Below, piece by piece: positions 12,249 through 22,692 of a stretch of DNA of 64,000 nt. The position numbers and the translations under genes were made by a program. The DNA comes from Periplaneta americana (lineage: Eukaryota; Arthropoda; Insecta; Blattodea; Blattidae), in contig NC_091123.1 in NCBI RefSeq assembly GCF_040183065.1, positions 11,512,001 to 11,576,000 on the forward strand, given 5' to 3'. Every line of letters begins with the position of its first letter. Position 1 is the stretch's first letter. The notes beneath the pieces are model-generated. The model worked only from the letters and a program-made list of their open reading frames with translations. It had not been told where the DNA came from and searched no databases.

Positions 12249-13068
12249 CAGGGACATAATTTTATTTTTACTTCAATTATTATTGTACCTGAGTTTTTGA
12301 ATGAACTTCACTTCCACCCTCTGTACTAGTAAACTTCCAATCGTCCTCCAGACAGAACCAAGGCCGCGTATGCAGTCAAAGTTGCCTTACGATCATAGTA
12401 AACATTAGACTACTGAGTTAGTGAGTATAGTAGGCCTATGTTCCAAAAATAAGTTCACGTTTTCCAGTGACGAAAGAGCTTTCAATATTGAATCATATTT
12501 TCGCACAGGTACTGTCGTCCATTTGCCTACGTCGTATCTCGGTTTCCCTCCACCCGCTTCTGCTCGCCCTTCTGTAAAGGCTAGTGGCTGCGCTGTCTTA
12601 GCTCTTTTCTGAGAACATTAATTTCTGTTAGGAATTGGACGTCTACGTAATACTATACACCTGTTTAAAATAACTTAAAGAAAAGGACTTCGTTAAGTAG
12701 TTAACTGTCACGTGACCCCCCTCCCTTCTACGATCCTGCGACAAAATCACTTGGACGGACAGTAGATAGCATGTCTGAGTAATTTTATCTATTCGGATCG
12801 GGCAGAAGTGAAGATTGAATGTACAGTACGTAAGGTACTCTTTTATAGAGTGGGTACAGAATTATTTCAACGTGAGTTACTAGTACGAAGGACGAAACTG
12901 GTAATTGGGATTAGGTACAATAGTCTATTGTGCGATAATATGCACAAAAGAACTGAAGCCTGTATCGAACTGCCACCATTTTCAAAAATGTGTTTAAATA
13001 TCCATATTACGATTATTTTTCAATTTAACTTCATTATCTATATTGTACGTTGTGTTGTAGACAGTATA

Positions 13069-13121
<53 letters not shown>

Positions 13122-13310
13122 TATTTAATCTGGCAGAGCTAAGGCCAGTAGGCCTTCTCTTCCGCCCGGCCAGACTCTAATTCTAATAGAATACAATTGC
13201 TTACATAGTTATTACATTAATATCTAGACCATAAAACAACATGAAAGTAAATAATGAAAGTTGGATAAGTAATGTTAGTGTGACAATAATAAACATTGGT
13301 AAGAAATAGT

Positions 13311-13374
<64 letters not shown>

Positions 13375-13857
13375 TATAACCATTAAACATTGAGAAACGT
13401 GAAAGAGCTATTATTGTTAACAAGAATTGTTAGAAAAATATTTCGTTAGCCTATTCTTAAATTGGTTTGATGTCTGACAGTCCCTGACATTACTCGGTAG
13501 GGAATTCCAAAGTCGAGGAACAGCCACAGTGGAAAAAGATGAATTATACACTGCATAATGAATACGTACGAATGGTTAGCTCAGTTCGTGAGTAAAAACA
13601 CTTATTCATAAAACAGTACTGTATTTTGATTAAACAAAAACCTAATGAAAATTATCAAACTCAAAATAGCGATTTTTCCTAGTTTACGTAAATGAACTAT
13701 TTTTCTTCCCTCCTGTACCTAGTAATGTGATTTGCTTGTATTTACGCCAGTATCATCGAACTCCAGTCGTGGGTAGCAAACAGTGTTTCCGGTTCTCAAC
13801 CGTTAATCCAAAGGTATTAATGTTAGAAATGTTAGTAAAAATAAAATGATGTCCCTG
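12249..13857. mobile_element. TA-flanked TIR element, copy 1
   Basis: Terminal inverted repeats of about 25 bp: CAGGGACATAATTTTATTTT at 12249, and at 13857 the complement of CAGGGACATCATTTTATTTT. TA lies outside both ends, fitting the Tc1/mariner superfamily. A second copy is at 20190-21254, and alignment of the two shows that 13071-13545 is a later insertion. No transposase is recognised. TAGGCCTA at 12431-12438 is absent from copy 2. Confidence 0.75.
13071..13545 (-). pseudogene. LINE-D (CR1/L2-like) 3' end inserted in the TIR element
   Basis: The complement of 13450-13540 reads FSTVAVPRLWNSLPSNVRDC, then QTSNQFKNRL. This RLWNSLP...FK signature closes the ORF2 of CR1/L2/jockey-type LINEs. 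The 3' UTR follows, including GGCCTACTGGCCTTAGCTC at about 13140-13165. The element ends in an ATT-type tail at 13071-13121. A second (AAT)n array (13312-13374) sits within the UTR. TIR element copy 2 lacks the whole block. Confidence 0.75.
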
Positions 13858-13859
13858 TA

Positions 13860-14385
13860 CAACGTCTTATGCTCTTTTGACACTAGCAATAGTGCCGCAT
13901 TTACTACGCTTGTCAGAAATTACGACATATTGACTTTGTTCAAGATATAATGCAAGAGCACAAGGACGGTGTCGAGATATTTCTGTTCCGACAACACTAT
14001 TAAAATGTATCGTTTGAAATTTCAAATGGTGTTCTTGTCTTATCGGCTTGTTTTAGTTTCGGGTGTGATTGGTGATCATCATCTTTCCTGTGAATCATGC
14101 ACATTACAAGATGTTTGTTCTATCGTCTGTATCTAGTCTTAAACACGCAACTATTTACACAGTTGAACATAGCGGTCACTTACTGCGTATAGTTCAGCAA
14201 CTGTTGAGTGAACGCATTTTGAAACAGCACTAAATTTATCTTTTCAAGTTGTAATTTCTACAGGGACTTAGAGATATTGATTATGGGAGACGTTTGAATG
14301 TTGCTTTTTTAAATGCCGGTAGGCCTAATAGTTAAAATAGACGATAATCCCAATTATTTTCTATTATTTATAAATTTATTATTTG
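13860..14385. other. Unassigned sequence
   Basis: No gene or element recognised. TAGGCCTA occurs at 14320-14327. Confidence 0.4.
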
Positions 14386-14501
14386 TATGTATTTATTCAC
14401 ACTGCAATGGGTATATACTCGGTGGCAGTGGTAACTAATTACACTTAATAATGACAATAATAAACTTATTAATTAAAAATACAATTAATAATAATACTAA
14501 C

Positions 14502-14533
<32 letters not shown>

Positions 14534-15297
14534 CAGGGAATATCCTAAATTACATGAAACACGATCACTTAAAATAACATTTAAAATAAATCGAATTTGT
14601 ATCTTAAACCTAAGTTCGAACTAAAACCTACGAGTATGATATGTTCATATCTGCACAAGTACCTTTCAACACTACACTCATTTCGCTGACAACTCACTCA
14701 CTGCACTGGAACTACGACACATTTCACTGATTCTATCCTGATTTCACTAACACTTCAAAAACATTTCACTGTTCAAATACTTTGCACTGCCATTATAAAC
14801 TATAAAGCTTCACCGACAGCAACACGTTTCACTTACACAGCACACTTCACTGACACGACATAATTCTTCACTGATACAACACTTCAATAACAAAATATCA
14901 TTCACACCCTTTACATACTGTGTATAATTATCGTCTATTAGTAAACTCCTTAAGCCTATTTTTAAATAAATTTTTGGTTGTTGGTAAAGCCTTTAGTAAG
15001 TCTGCAGGTAAAGCATTTCAGTCTCTGATAGTACGATTGAGAAAAGAAAACTTTCCAGTGTCCGTCCTCTGTCTTCTTTCCCTCAATTTATAATAGTGGT
15101 CGTTCCTTGAAGAGTAATTTGGCGGCTGCTACCTATTTTTTTATTTCTCTCCAGGCAGGCTCACCTCTGTATGTTTTGAACAGTGCGCATAATCGAATTC
15201 GCGTTCTCCTGCCCGTGAGTGTGTGCCATTTTAATGGTGAATTTTTCCGACAACACTTGAGAGCCCGTTTTTTAATCTTTTCCAGTGTCTTTGAATC
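14386..15297 (-). pseudogene. LINE-C 3' end and UTR
   Basis: The complement reads LEKIKKRALKCCRKNSPLKW, a TGRRTRIRLCALFKTYRGEP segment, then NRTIRD-stop-NALPADL and NLFKNRLKEFTN. This is the C-terminal end of a non-LTR retrotransposon ORF2, with a TGG-to-TGA stop at the conserved tryptophan (about 15030). Below about 14935 lies a long 3' UTR with degenerate TTTCACTGA-type repeats (14650-14900) and an (AAT)n stretch (14500-14530). Confidence 0.7.
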
Positions 15298-15529
15298 TGT
15301 ATCAACTACTCGGTTATTTAGCGTCGATGGGATTGGAGATAGCGAGATTGTACTTTGCGAGATGATGCTGAAGATTCGCCATAGATTACTTGACATTCGC
15401 CTTACAGTTGGGGAAAACCTCGGAAAAAACCCAATCAGGTAATCAGCCCAAGCGAGAATCGAACCCATGCCCGAGCGCAACTCCGGATCGACAGACAAGC
15501 GCCTCAGTCGACTGAGCTACGCCGGTGGC
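15298..15529 (-). mobile_element. SINE-C, lacking its last bases
   Basis: The complement has a tRNA-like head (GGCGTAGCTCAGTCGACTGA, with GGGTTCGATTCTC as B box). The body TTTTTTCCGAGGTTTTCC and the CGACGCTAAATAACC 3' region follow. It abuts LINE-C directly and lacks the final AGCGTCGTTAAATAA segment found in the copy at 49206-49511. Confidence 0.75.
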
Positions 15530-15696
15530 TGTCCCAGTTTCCTAACTAGAGTTTTATGGACTGATGGCGCAAGATTTTTTAACAATGGAGTAATGAATAG
15601 CCATAATGCACAGCAATAGCACAGTCTAGTATACAGGTATACAGTCACGAAGCTCAATACGTAGTAAATATGCATCCATCTCGCTAACCACTAGGA

Positions 15697-16230
15697 GTCC
15701 ACACCTGTGGAGTAACGGTCAGCGCGTCTGGTCGCGATACCAGGTGGCCCGGGTTCGAATCATGGTCGGGGCAAGTTACCTGGTTGAGGTTTTTTCCGGG
15801 GTTTTCCCTCAACCCAATACGAGCAAATGCTGGGTAACTTTCGGTGCTGGACCCCGGACTCATTTCACCGGCATTATTACCTTCATATCATTCAGACGCT
15901 AAATAACCTAGATGTTTTTTTTTTAATTTTATTGGGTTATTTTACGACGCTGTATTAACACCTTAGGCTATTTAGCGTCTGAATGAAGTGAAGGTGATAA
16001 TGCCGGTGAAATGAGTCCGGGGTTCAGCACCGAAAGTTACCCAGCATTTGCTCATATTGGGTTGAAGGAAAACACCGGAAAAAACCTCAACCAGGTAACT
16101 TGCCCCGACCGGGATTCGAACCAAGGCAGCCTGGTTTCGCGGCCAGACGCGCTGACCGTTACTCCACAGGTGTGGACCCTAGATGTTGATACAGCGTCGT
16201 AAAATAACCCAATAAAATAAACAAATAAAA
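15697..16230 (+). mobile_element. SINE-A, outer copy, split by another SINE
   Basis: The head begins GTCCACACCTGTGGAGTAAC. It is interrupted after CCTAGATGTT and resumes at 16188 to finish AGCGTCGTAAAATAACCC. The flanking duplication is TAACCACTAGGA (15685-15696) versus TAACCACGAGGA (16231-16242), one mismatch. Confidence 0.9.
15917..16177 (-). mobile_element. SINE-A, inner copy
   Basis: A complete 261-bp SINE-A inserted in the opposite orientation inside the outer copy, with exact 10-bp duplication CCTAGATGTT (15907-15916, 16178-16187). The poly-T start at 15917 is the complement of its A-rich tail. The B box is degraded (TTGGTTCGAATCC). Confidence 0.92.
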
Positions 16231-16349
16231 TAACCACGAGGATCGCTATTATCGCCTCATTACAGATAATGCCAAATAGTACCGGCACAGTCTACTGTTC
16301 CTAGCACCCTCACAATTCAAGCTTCGTGACTGTATATACTAGACTATGT

Positions 16350-17142
16350 TAGTAGGCAGCAGAAATTTTCCATTGGGTGCGAGAAACCACTCATCAACAA
16401 TGTACGGCACTAATGTACGGTTTGAGATTTTAAAAGGAGGTTTATTAAAGAAATTTAACGACCATCTACAGTTTCTTCAGAATTCTCTGGTTGATTTCTT
16501 TACATCTCGGAGATCGACTTCAAATGTTTTCTTCAACAGGTTGGTGCGTCAGCAAACAATTCAATAGTTAGGGCCTATTTCTGAATGTCTGGACAAGTCA
16601 TTCCAACAAAGATGGATTGGATCAAACGGACCAATAAGATGGCCAGATAATGACACCATTAGATTCATTTTATGAGGACACTTAAAATAAGAATTCTACA
16701 ATAGGCCAACACAACCAGAAAATGTTGATCTGCAAAACATGATTCTGGAGACACGCAAATATATTCATCCCTGATGTCACAATAATGAACACAAAAAGAA
16801 TTTCGAAAGATGCTCTGCAGAAGAGAGAAGCAATTAGAATACATGTAATGAAATTTACGTTTTCAAAGATATTTTCATGAAAAAAAGCTAAAAATAAAGA
16901 GATTATCTTCAAATTGTTTTTATTTTGTTAGTGAATGTAAAGCCTATAGGCCTATCATGCTTAAATCTTCTGAATCAGGAACAAGAGTGCAATAAATTTG
17001 TAGAACGAAATGTAGAGTGTCCCATTAAAAAAAACAGAACTTTGTGTCACTACAAATTTCTGCAACACTCTGTGTAAGCTCAATTACCAACTCTTTCAAA
17101 CGGTAAGCTATTGTAAATTCTATAACGAAAATTTATAATTAT
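16350..17142. other. Unassigned AT-rich sequence
   Basis: No gene seen. Mariner-end-like GAGTGTCC occurs at about 17013. TAGGCCTA occurs at 16947-16954. Confidence 0.35.
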
Positions 17143-17284
17143 TTCTAGATCAGCGGTGACCAAAGCCGGTGTCGTGATTACATCGTGTAATCAGACATTC
17201 AAACGGGTACGGGGAGTTTTCTGTACATTGCTGTGTTTCATTCACGTACTGAAGGCAAGCAGTGACGGTATCATGTTGCCCTAC

Positions 17285-17400
17285 AAACGCTGTCTCTACA
17301 AGCAGTAAGAGGTGGTTTCATAAAGAATGAGAAGGATAACTTTTTTGTTGTTCTGTCGGACAAAACGTAATATGTAACATTAATTGCCACGCTCAATAAT

Positions 17401-17446
<46 letters not shown>

Positions 17447-18075
17447 TACTGACCACTAAGTGTGCGTTTCTATTCTTCTGTACGTGCATGAATATTGATA
17501 TTTTTAGATCTTCTCCCTAGAAGGATAAAATTATTAGGTTTTATCTCAATTTTATTCTTCTTAATCTTTAGATGAGGGTAACTATTTATTAGTTATTCAT
17601 TTAATAATAATATTGTAGAAAAACTGATTCAATATTATGTGCCAACGAACTGTTAAACGCCAGGAATTGACATGTCTTAAATCATAGCCAGGAAGAGAAA
17701 GATGAGATAAATAAATGTAAGGAAGTCAGCTACCTGATGGGGTTTGAAATATCTCGTGCTCTAAAGCCTTTTAATAGAACAGAATTTCTCAAAAGAGTAA
17801 TGATTAAAATAGCTTAAATAACTTGTCCATAAGAAGTTTTTAATTTTGAAAAACTACGAATTTCTCGAGAAAGTATCGAGAGAAGAATTTATAAAATTCC
17901 AGATTGTATTCAAGAGGAAGGTTAAAAAAAGGAAGCAAGAAAAATCGTATATTATCCACTGGCTCTTGATGACAGCAGTGACATTACTGATACAGCAAAG
18001 CTTGAGATTTTTGTCCGCGGGATTGATCAAGATGTTAGTACAGGAACCACCACTTGTTGTAGTTTTCATGCCAAG
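17285..18075 (+). pseudogene. hAT transposase relic (ZBED/GTF2IRD2-like)
   Basis: Separate reading frames preserve family motifs in the right order: an N-terminal stretch with FFVVLSDKT-like residues (about 17340, frameshifted), EVSYLMGFEISRALKPF then NRTEFLKRVM (17725-17815), ISRESIERRIYKIPDCIQEE (17860-17920), and LALDDSSDITDTAKLEIF then VRGID (17960-18025). The last is the block containing the first catalytic aspartate of hAT transposases related to ZBED and GTF2IRD2 proteins. The rest of the catalytic domain and the dimerisation region are missing. Stops, frameshifts and an (ATT)n array make it inactive. Confidence 0.75.
17403..17452. repeat. (ATT)n microsatellite inside hAT-2
   Basis: About 16 ATT units. 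Confidence 0.95.
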
Positions 18076-18159
18076 TACTTTCCTCCGTCTCCTTACTTCA
18101 GAGGATGCCTGTCGCGTGTAATCACTGCAGCTCGAGTTTTGGTAACCGCTGTTCTAGAT

Positions 18160-18609
18160 AAATTAAAATACACTAGTTATTCAAGTGTCCAAAACTTTAT
18201 GGACACTCTGTATAGTATAAGGATATGGAAAGGGAATTTCAATTGATTGCTACCTAGAATTATAAATAGTACATAACGTAGTTACACCTTGCAAGTGTTT
18301 CATATTTCAGTAGTAACACGAGCTCAATACAAATAGGCCCATAGATGCAGTGTAACCTCTCCAATCCGCAGGTGTGACTCTTGTAAGCAATCAGCCAAGA
18401 TGTCACAGCTGTCATAATGAACTCTGAGTCAGAAGGCTGCAGCACAAAGCTGTCACTGTTGCTTTTGCTGAAAGAAAGTGTGAAGGAGACAAACGGGGCC
18501 AAGGCTGTCGCTGTTTTGGTTACCAGAGCCCCGCCAATGATAGCGACTCATCAGTGTCTACTTTTTTCCTTCATGCCATTCCATTCCTTCTGTTATAAAC
18601 TATTTTTTT
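18160..18609. other. Unassigned; Tc1/mariner-like end fragment
   Basis: The complement of 18184-18215 reads TACAGAGTGTCCATAAAGTT, typical of mariner-family termini, but no partner end is seen. A 113-codon frame from 18417 runs into a SINE and is not supported as a gene. Confidence 0.3.
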
Positions 18610-18621
18610 ATAATCAGGACA

Positions 18622-18880
18622 GTCCACACCTGCGGAGTAACGGTCAGCGCGTCTGGCCGCGAAACCCGGTGGCCCGGGTTCGAATCCCGGTCGGGGCAAG
18701 TTACCTGGTTGAGGTTTTTTCCGGGGTTCTCCCTAAACCCAATGCGAGCAAACGCTGAGAGACTTTCGGTGCTGGACCCCGGACTCATTTCACCGGCATT
18801 ATCGCCTTCATTTCATTCAGACGCTAAATAACCTAGATGTTGATAAAGCGTCGTAAAATAATCCAATAAAAATAAAAAAA
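18622..18880 (+). mobile_element. SINE-A, complete
   Basis: A 259-bp tRNA-derived SINE with exact 12-bp duplication ATAATCAGGACA (18610-18621, 18881-18892). The A-box-like region lies in CGGAGTAACGGTCAGCG and the B box is GGGTTCGAATCCCGG. The body, the GACGCT...AGCGTC hairpin tail and an A-rich end are all present. Confidence 0.95.
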
Positions 18881-19103
18881 ATAATCAGGACATTTTGCTT
18901 GTTCCCTCACGATATGAAGTTGGTGATAGTATATGCAGTACAGTTACTATTCGTTCTATTCAGTCAGCTATAATAACCATTGTTTCGTAAATCTTGAAGT
19001 TCCACAAACTTCGGTACTTATCAAAAATATTTTCTTTCGTTCTTCAGGACATGATCGGGAATTTCGTTTTCGTAGTCTGGCATACCGCGAATGCTAAAAA
19101 TTA

Positions 19104-19316
19104 AAGGGTTCAGAACCATAGTGGCCCAAGCGCCATTTATTAAAAACGGAGAAAGCAAGGGTTAAGTTAAGTGAATGCCATAGTTTAATGAAGATTGATA
19201 TATCATTTAGTTTTAATGTGTATACTTTATATTACTTGCTATATGTTCACTTAATTTTAACCCTTGTTTTCTCAGTTTTTAACATATGGCGCTTGGCCCA
19301 CTATGACTCTGAATAC
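19104..19316. repeat. M1, palindromic copy
   Basis: Starts GGGTTCAGAACCATAGTGGC and ends with the complement (TGGCGCTTGGCCCACTATGA), so both termini carry the M1 end in inverted orientation. This suggests that M1 is itself a TIR element or has formed an inverted dimer. Confidence 0.65.
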
Positions 19317-19319
19317 CAT

Positions 19320-20066
19320 ACTTCAATGAAGATTGACATATCATTCAGATTTAATGTGTATACTTTATGCAGGAACATCATTTTATTTGTGCGAGATCGT
19401 GCGTATTTGCTTGTTTTCCGCACAGAACCAATACGCGGTAAGTGTTAAATACCACATTCAGTATTCCCAACGTAACACACACAACAATTTCCCTCTTCTT
19501 ACCGCTTAAGCGCGACATTCATTTTACTGCTTTAGGCTTTTAACATATTATTTTTAGAGACGTTTAACATAGTAATAATTATAAATTGCAAACTTATCAC
19601 TGCAATTTCACCTAAATTGCACTGTTAATTATTGTTTTTAAATATTTGCAAAAATTAAGTAAAGTCTACTACTCCACGAAACTTATTGCATTCCTGATAC
19701 AAGTAACATTAAGGAAGCCGTGAAAAAATCAACAAGATTCCAGATGCCGATGTTATTACTGCAATATGTTATATAAATAATATTGTTAAAATATTAAAAT
19801 GAAAAATAAATCATTACATAACCTTACCGTTTGTTTTAAGTTCGCATTTATAGACTGGGGGAAAAAAAAGACAGACGTATATCACGGCCTGCTGGAGTAT
19901 AGTAAACACAGAACACATTTTATAGCAACAATGTTGAAGAAAGATATTTTGGTGTTCCGAAGTTGCCGTCATTAAACAGAAACCAAGATGGAGATTTCAT
20001 TGCAACTAATTAGAAATTCGTCTTTCAGGTATGTAATAAACGATCTTCGCACAAAATAATGTACGA
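19320..20066. other. Unassigned AT-rich sequence
   Basis: No gene, repeat array or element boundary recognised. Confidence 0.4.
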
Positions 20067-20183
20067 TACACGAGCGGTATGTTTGTTTTCATGTTCTCGG
20101 AAATTAAAAAAGCTCAACTACGTTTCGCTTTTTCAATCTTTTCCTCGACCATGAAAACGTCAACATACCGCTCTTGTAACGCA
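20067..20183. mobile_element. Short hairpin MITE
   Basis: GAGCGGTATGTTTGTTTTCATG near 20071 is complementary to CATGAAAACGTCAACATACC at 20151-20170, with an AT-rich loop. It abuts the degraded 5' end of the next TIR element. Confidence 0.55.
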
Positions 20184-20189
20184 TATTAC

Positions 20190-21254
20190 TATTTTACTTC
20201 AATTTTTATTGTACTTGAGTTTTTGAATGTACTTCACTCCCACCCTTTCTACTAATGAAGTTCCAACTGTCCTCCTCACAGAACAAGGCCGCATATAGTA
20301 AGCAGTACTGAGTGAGTATAGTACGTTCCAGAAAAATGTTCGCGTTTTCCAGTGACGAAAGAGCTTTCAATATTGAATCATATTTTCGCACAGGTACTGT
20401 CGTCCGTTTGCCTACGTCGCATCCTGATTTCCCCCACCTGCTTCTGCTCGCCCCTCTGTAAAGACTAGTAATATTATACAACTATTACGTACGTAATATT
20501 ATACAGCTATTTTAAATAACTTAAATAAAAGGGCCTCGTTAAGTAATTAACTCTCACGTGATTTCCTCCCTTTCTACGATCCTGCAACATAAACACTTGG
20601 ACGGACAGTAGATAGCATGTTTGAGGAATTTTATCTGTGCGGGTCGGACAGAAGTGAAGATTGAATTTGCAGTATGTAAGGTACTCTTTTATAGAGTAGG
20701 TACAGAATTATTTCAACATGAGTTACTAGTACGAAGGACGAAACTGGTAATTGGAATTAGATGCAATAGTCTATAGTGCGATAATGGGCACAAAAGAACT
20801 GAAACCTGTATCGAAATGAACGGCCACCATTTTCAAAAATGTGTTTAAATATCCATATTATGATTATTTTTCAATTTAACTTCATTCTCTATATTGTACG
20901 CTAATGTGCTGTAGACAGTATAATATTCACTGCATAATGAAACGTTCACATGGATAACTCAGTTCGTGAGTAAAAACACTTATTGTTAGTACTGTACTGT
21001 ATTTTGATTAAACAAAAACCTAATGAAAATGATCAAACTCAAAATTGCGATATTTCCTAGTTTACGTAAATGGGTGAACTACTTTTCTTATACCCTATGC
21101 ATAGTAAAGTGATTTGTTTGTATTTTACGCCAGTAACATTGAACTCCGGTCGTGGAAGGGGGTAGCTAACTGTATTTCCGGTTCTCAAACGTTAATCCAA
21201 AGGTATAGCCAGGTTAATATTAAAAATGTTAGTAAAAATAAAATTATATCCCTG
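20190..21254. mobile_element. TA-flanked TIR element, copy 2
   Basis: Aligns along its length with 12262-13857 but lacks the LINE-D insertion. The right TIR is intact (the complement of CAGGGATATAATTTTATTTT, then TA at 21255). The left TIR is lost at about 20190. Confidence 0.75.
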
Positions 21255-21257
21255 TAT

Positions 21258-21363
21258 TACTTGCTGTATCTTCCATTGAATTATGGTATTCACTTATTTT
21301 TAACCCTTGTTTTCTCAGTTTTTAACATATGGCGCTTGGCCCACTATGGCTCTGAACCCTTTA
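21258..21363 (-). repeat. M1 fragment
   Basis: Complement of the M1 end: AACCCTTGTTTTCTCAGTTT, then GGCGCTTGGCCCACTATGGC and TCTGAACCC. Confidence 0.75.
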
Positions 21364-21388
21364 ATTTATCTTTACTTTCTGCTACACT

Positions 21389-21544
21389 CAGGGATGTCAA
21401 AACGCCTGCACTGCGTGCTGTCATGAACCCGCACTACATTTCCTTAAGAGCGATGATTGTACTTTATTTTGCTAAAAAGTGAACCTTGTTGGATTTGTAT
21501 TGATTGTAGTATGATCACGTAATACAGGCGCTTTGACATCCCTG
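21389..21544. mobile_element. 156-bp MITE, CAGGGATGTCAAA ends
   Basis: The left end is CAGGGATGTCAAAACGCCTG. The right end is the complement of CAGGGATGTCAAAGCGCCTG. The sequence is hAT-like, but no clear 8-bp duplication is visible. Confidence 0.7.
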
Positions 21545-21915
21545 TGCTATAGAGTACGTAGATCAGAGAGTATAACTAGGATGTTCTCTGGCATGGACAT
21601 GGATATCGTTTCCGGGTAGAGATGAAGGGATGCTGCAGCTGTTTGTAATATTTCGGTTGTTAATTTTTAAATTACAACAATATTTCCGATTGCAGCTGAA
21701 TTTAAACATGTATCATCGTTCATTCGGTGTTTAGGCCTACTGTTACAACAAGGTCGGTCGTCGTTAACGTGTAACTGTGCATATGCGATAAAATGCATAA
21801 AGGATTATAAATTTTAGGTTTATGTGACAATACGTTTTAAAGTGGGACGTATGTAATAGACGACTTTATTGGGAAAAAAGAAAAAGAAGCCTTACACAAA
21901 CGCATTAAACTGCAA
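21545..21915. other. Unassigned sequence
   Basis: Nothing recognised except TAGGCCTA at 21732-21739. Confidence 0.4.
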
Positions 21916-21926
21916 CCCACGTTAGA

Positions 21927-22162
21927 TTTTTATTTTATTTTATTGGGTTATTTTACGACGCTGTATCAACATCAAGGTGATAATGGCGGTGAAATGAGTC
22001 CACGGTCCAGCACCGAAAGTTACCCAGCATTTGCTCATATTGGGTTGAGGGAAAACCCCGGAAAAAACCTCAACCAGGTAACTTGCCCCGACCGGGATTC
22101 GAACCCGGGCCACCTGGTTTCGCGGCCAGACGCGCTGACCGTTACTCCACAGGTGTGGACCC
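21927..22162 (-). mobile_element. SINE-A with small internal deletion
   Basis: Flanked by the exact duplication CCCACGTTAGA (21916-21926, 22163-22173). About 25 bp around the ATTCAGACGCTAAATAACC region of the body are deleted. The head is complete and its B box is perfect. Confidence 0.92.
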
Positions 22163-22173
22163 CCCACGTTAGA

Positions 22174-22692
22174 AACTTGGTTTTTGTTTGTTTGTGTCTT
22201 TTTTTGCAACATAATTGAAACTATAGATATTTAACTGAATATTGTAACATTGATAAAGTACATCCATTACCAATTGAAGAATGTGATCCCAAACCGCGTT
22301 AAGTCCATTTTTATGCAAGGACTGGGTTGACTCTTTTTACGGACTGAGCGAGTATTCAAGTGACGTGCACAATAATGCAAAAATTTTAGACAAGGATTGG
22401 CGTTGTTTTGGAAGAAAACAGACTTAAAATATGATAGAAGTCTAAAAAAATCATACGCCTATATAATATGTATAAATTATAAAAATGGCCAAATGGACTG
22501 AGTGAGGTTTGGGATCACATCCTCCATACTCGTATCTTATTTTCAGTTACCCCCCTGGAAAAAAAAAAAAACTAGGTATTACCTAATAAACACTAGCTAT
22601 TTCGTCCAATAAATTAATGCTGCAAAATGCTTTTTTAAAAACAGTTTTCATATAAATACAAAGAATTAAAGGTACAATAATTTCACACCTCT
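22174..22692. other. Unassigned AT-rich sequence
   Basis: No gene or element recognised. Confidence 0.4.

Larger units (their letters stand above)
15623..16347. mobile_element. Fold-back MITE hosting two nested SINEs
   Basis: AGTCTAGTATACAGGTATAC followed by AGTCACGAAGCT (about 15617-15651) is repeated in inverted form at 16320-16347 (AGCTTCGTGACTGTATATAC, then TAGACTA). Everything between 15697 and 16230 is SINE insertion, so the original MITE was about 190 bp. Confidence 0.6.
17151..18151 (+). mobile_element. hAT element hAT-2 with decayed transposase
   Basis: A 1001-bp element bounded by the exact 8-bp duplication TTCTAGAT (17143-17150, 18152-18159). The TIRs are CAGCGGTGACCAAAGC at the left and CAGCGGTTACCAAAAC as the complement of the right. 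It encloses remains of a transposase on the + strand. Confidence 0.93.

Noticed and set aside
13201-13383. Poly-tyrosine minus-strand frame.
   Set aside because: (AAT)n translation within a LINE 3' UTR.
16052-22218. Recurring frames such as PHLWSNGQRVWPRNQVARVR and SPGSSTESYPAFAHIGLREN as a protein family.
   Set aside because: They are translations of SINE-A in either orientation.
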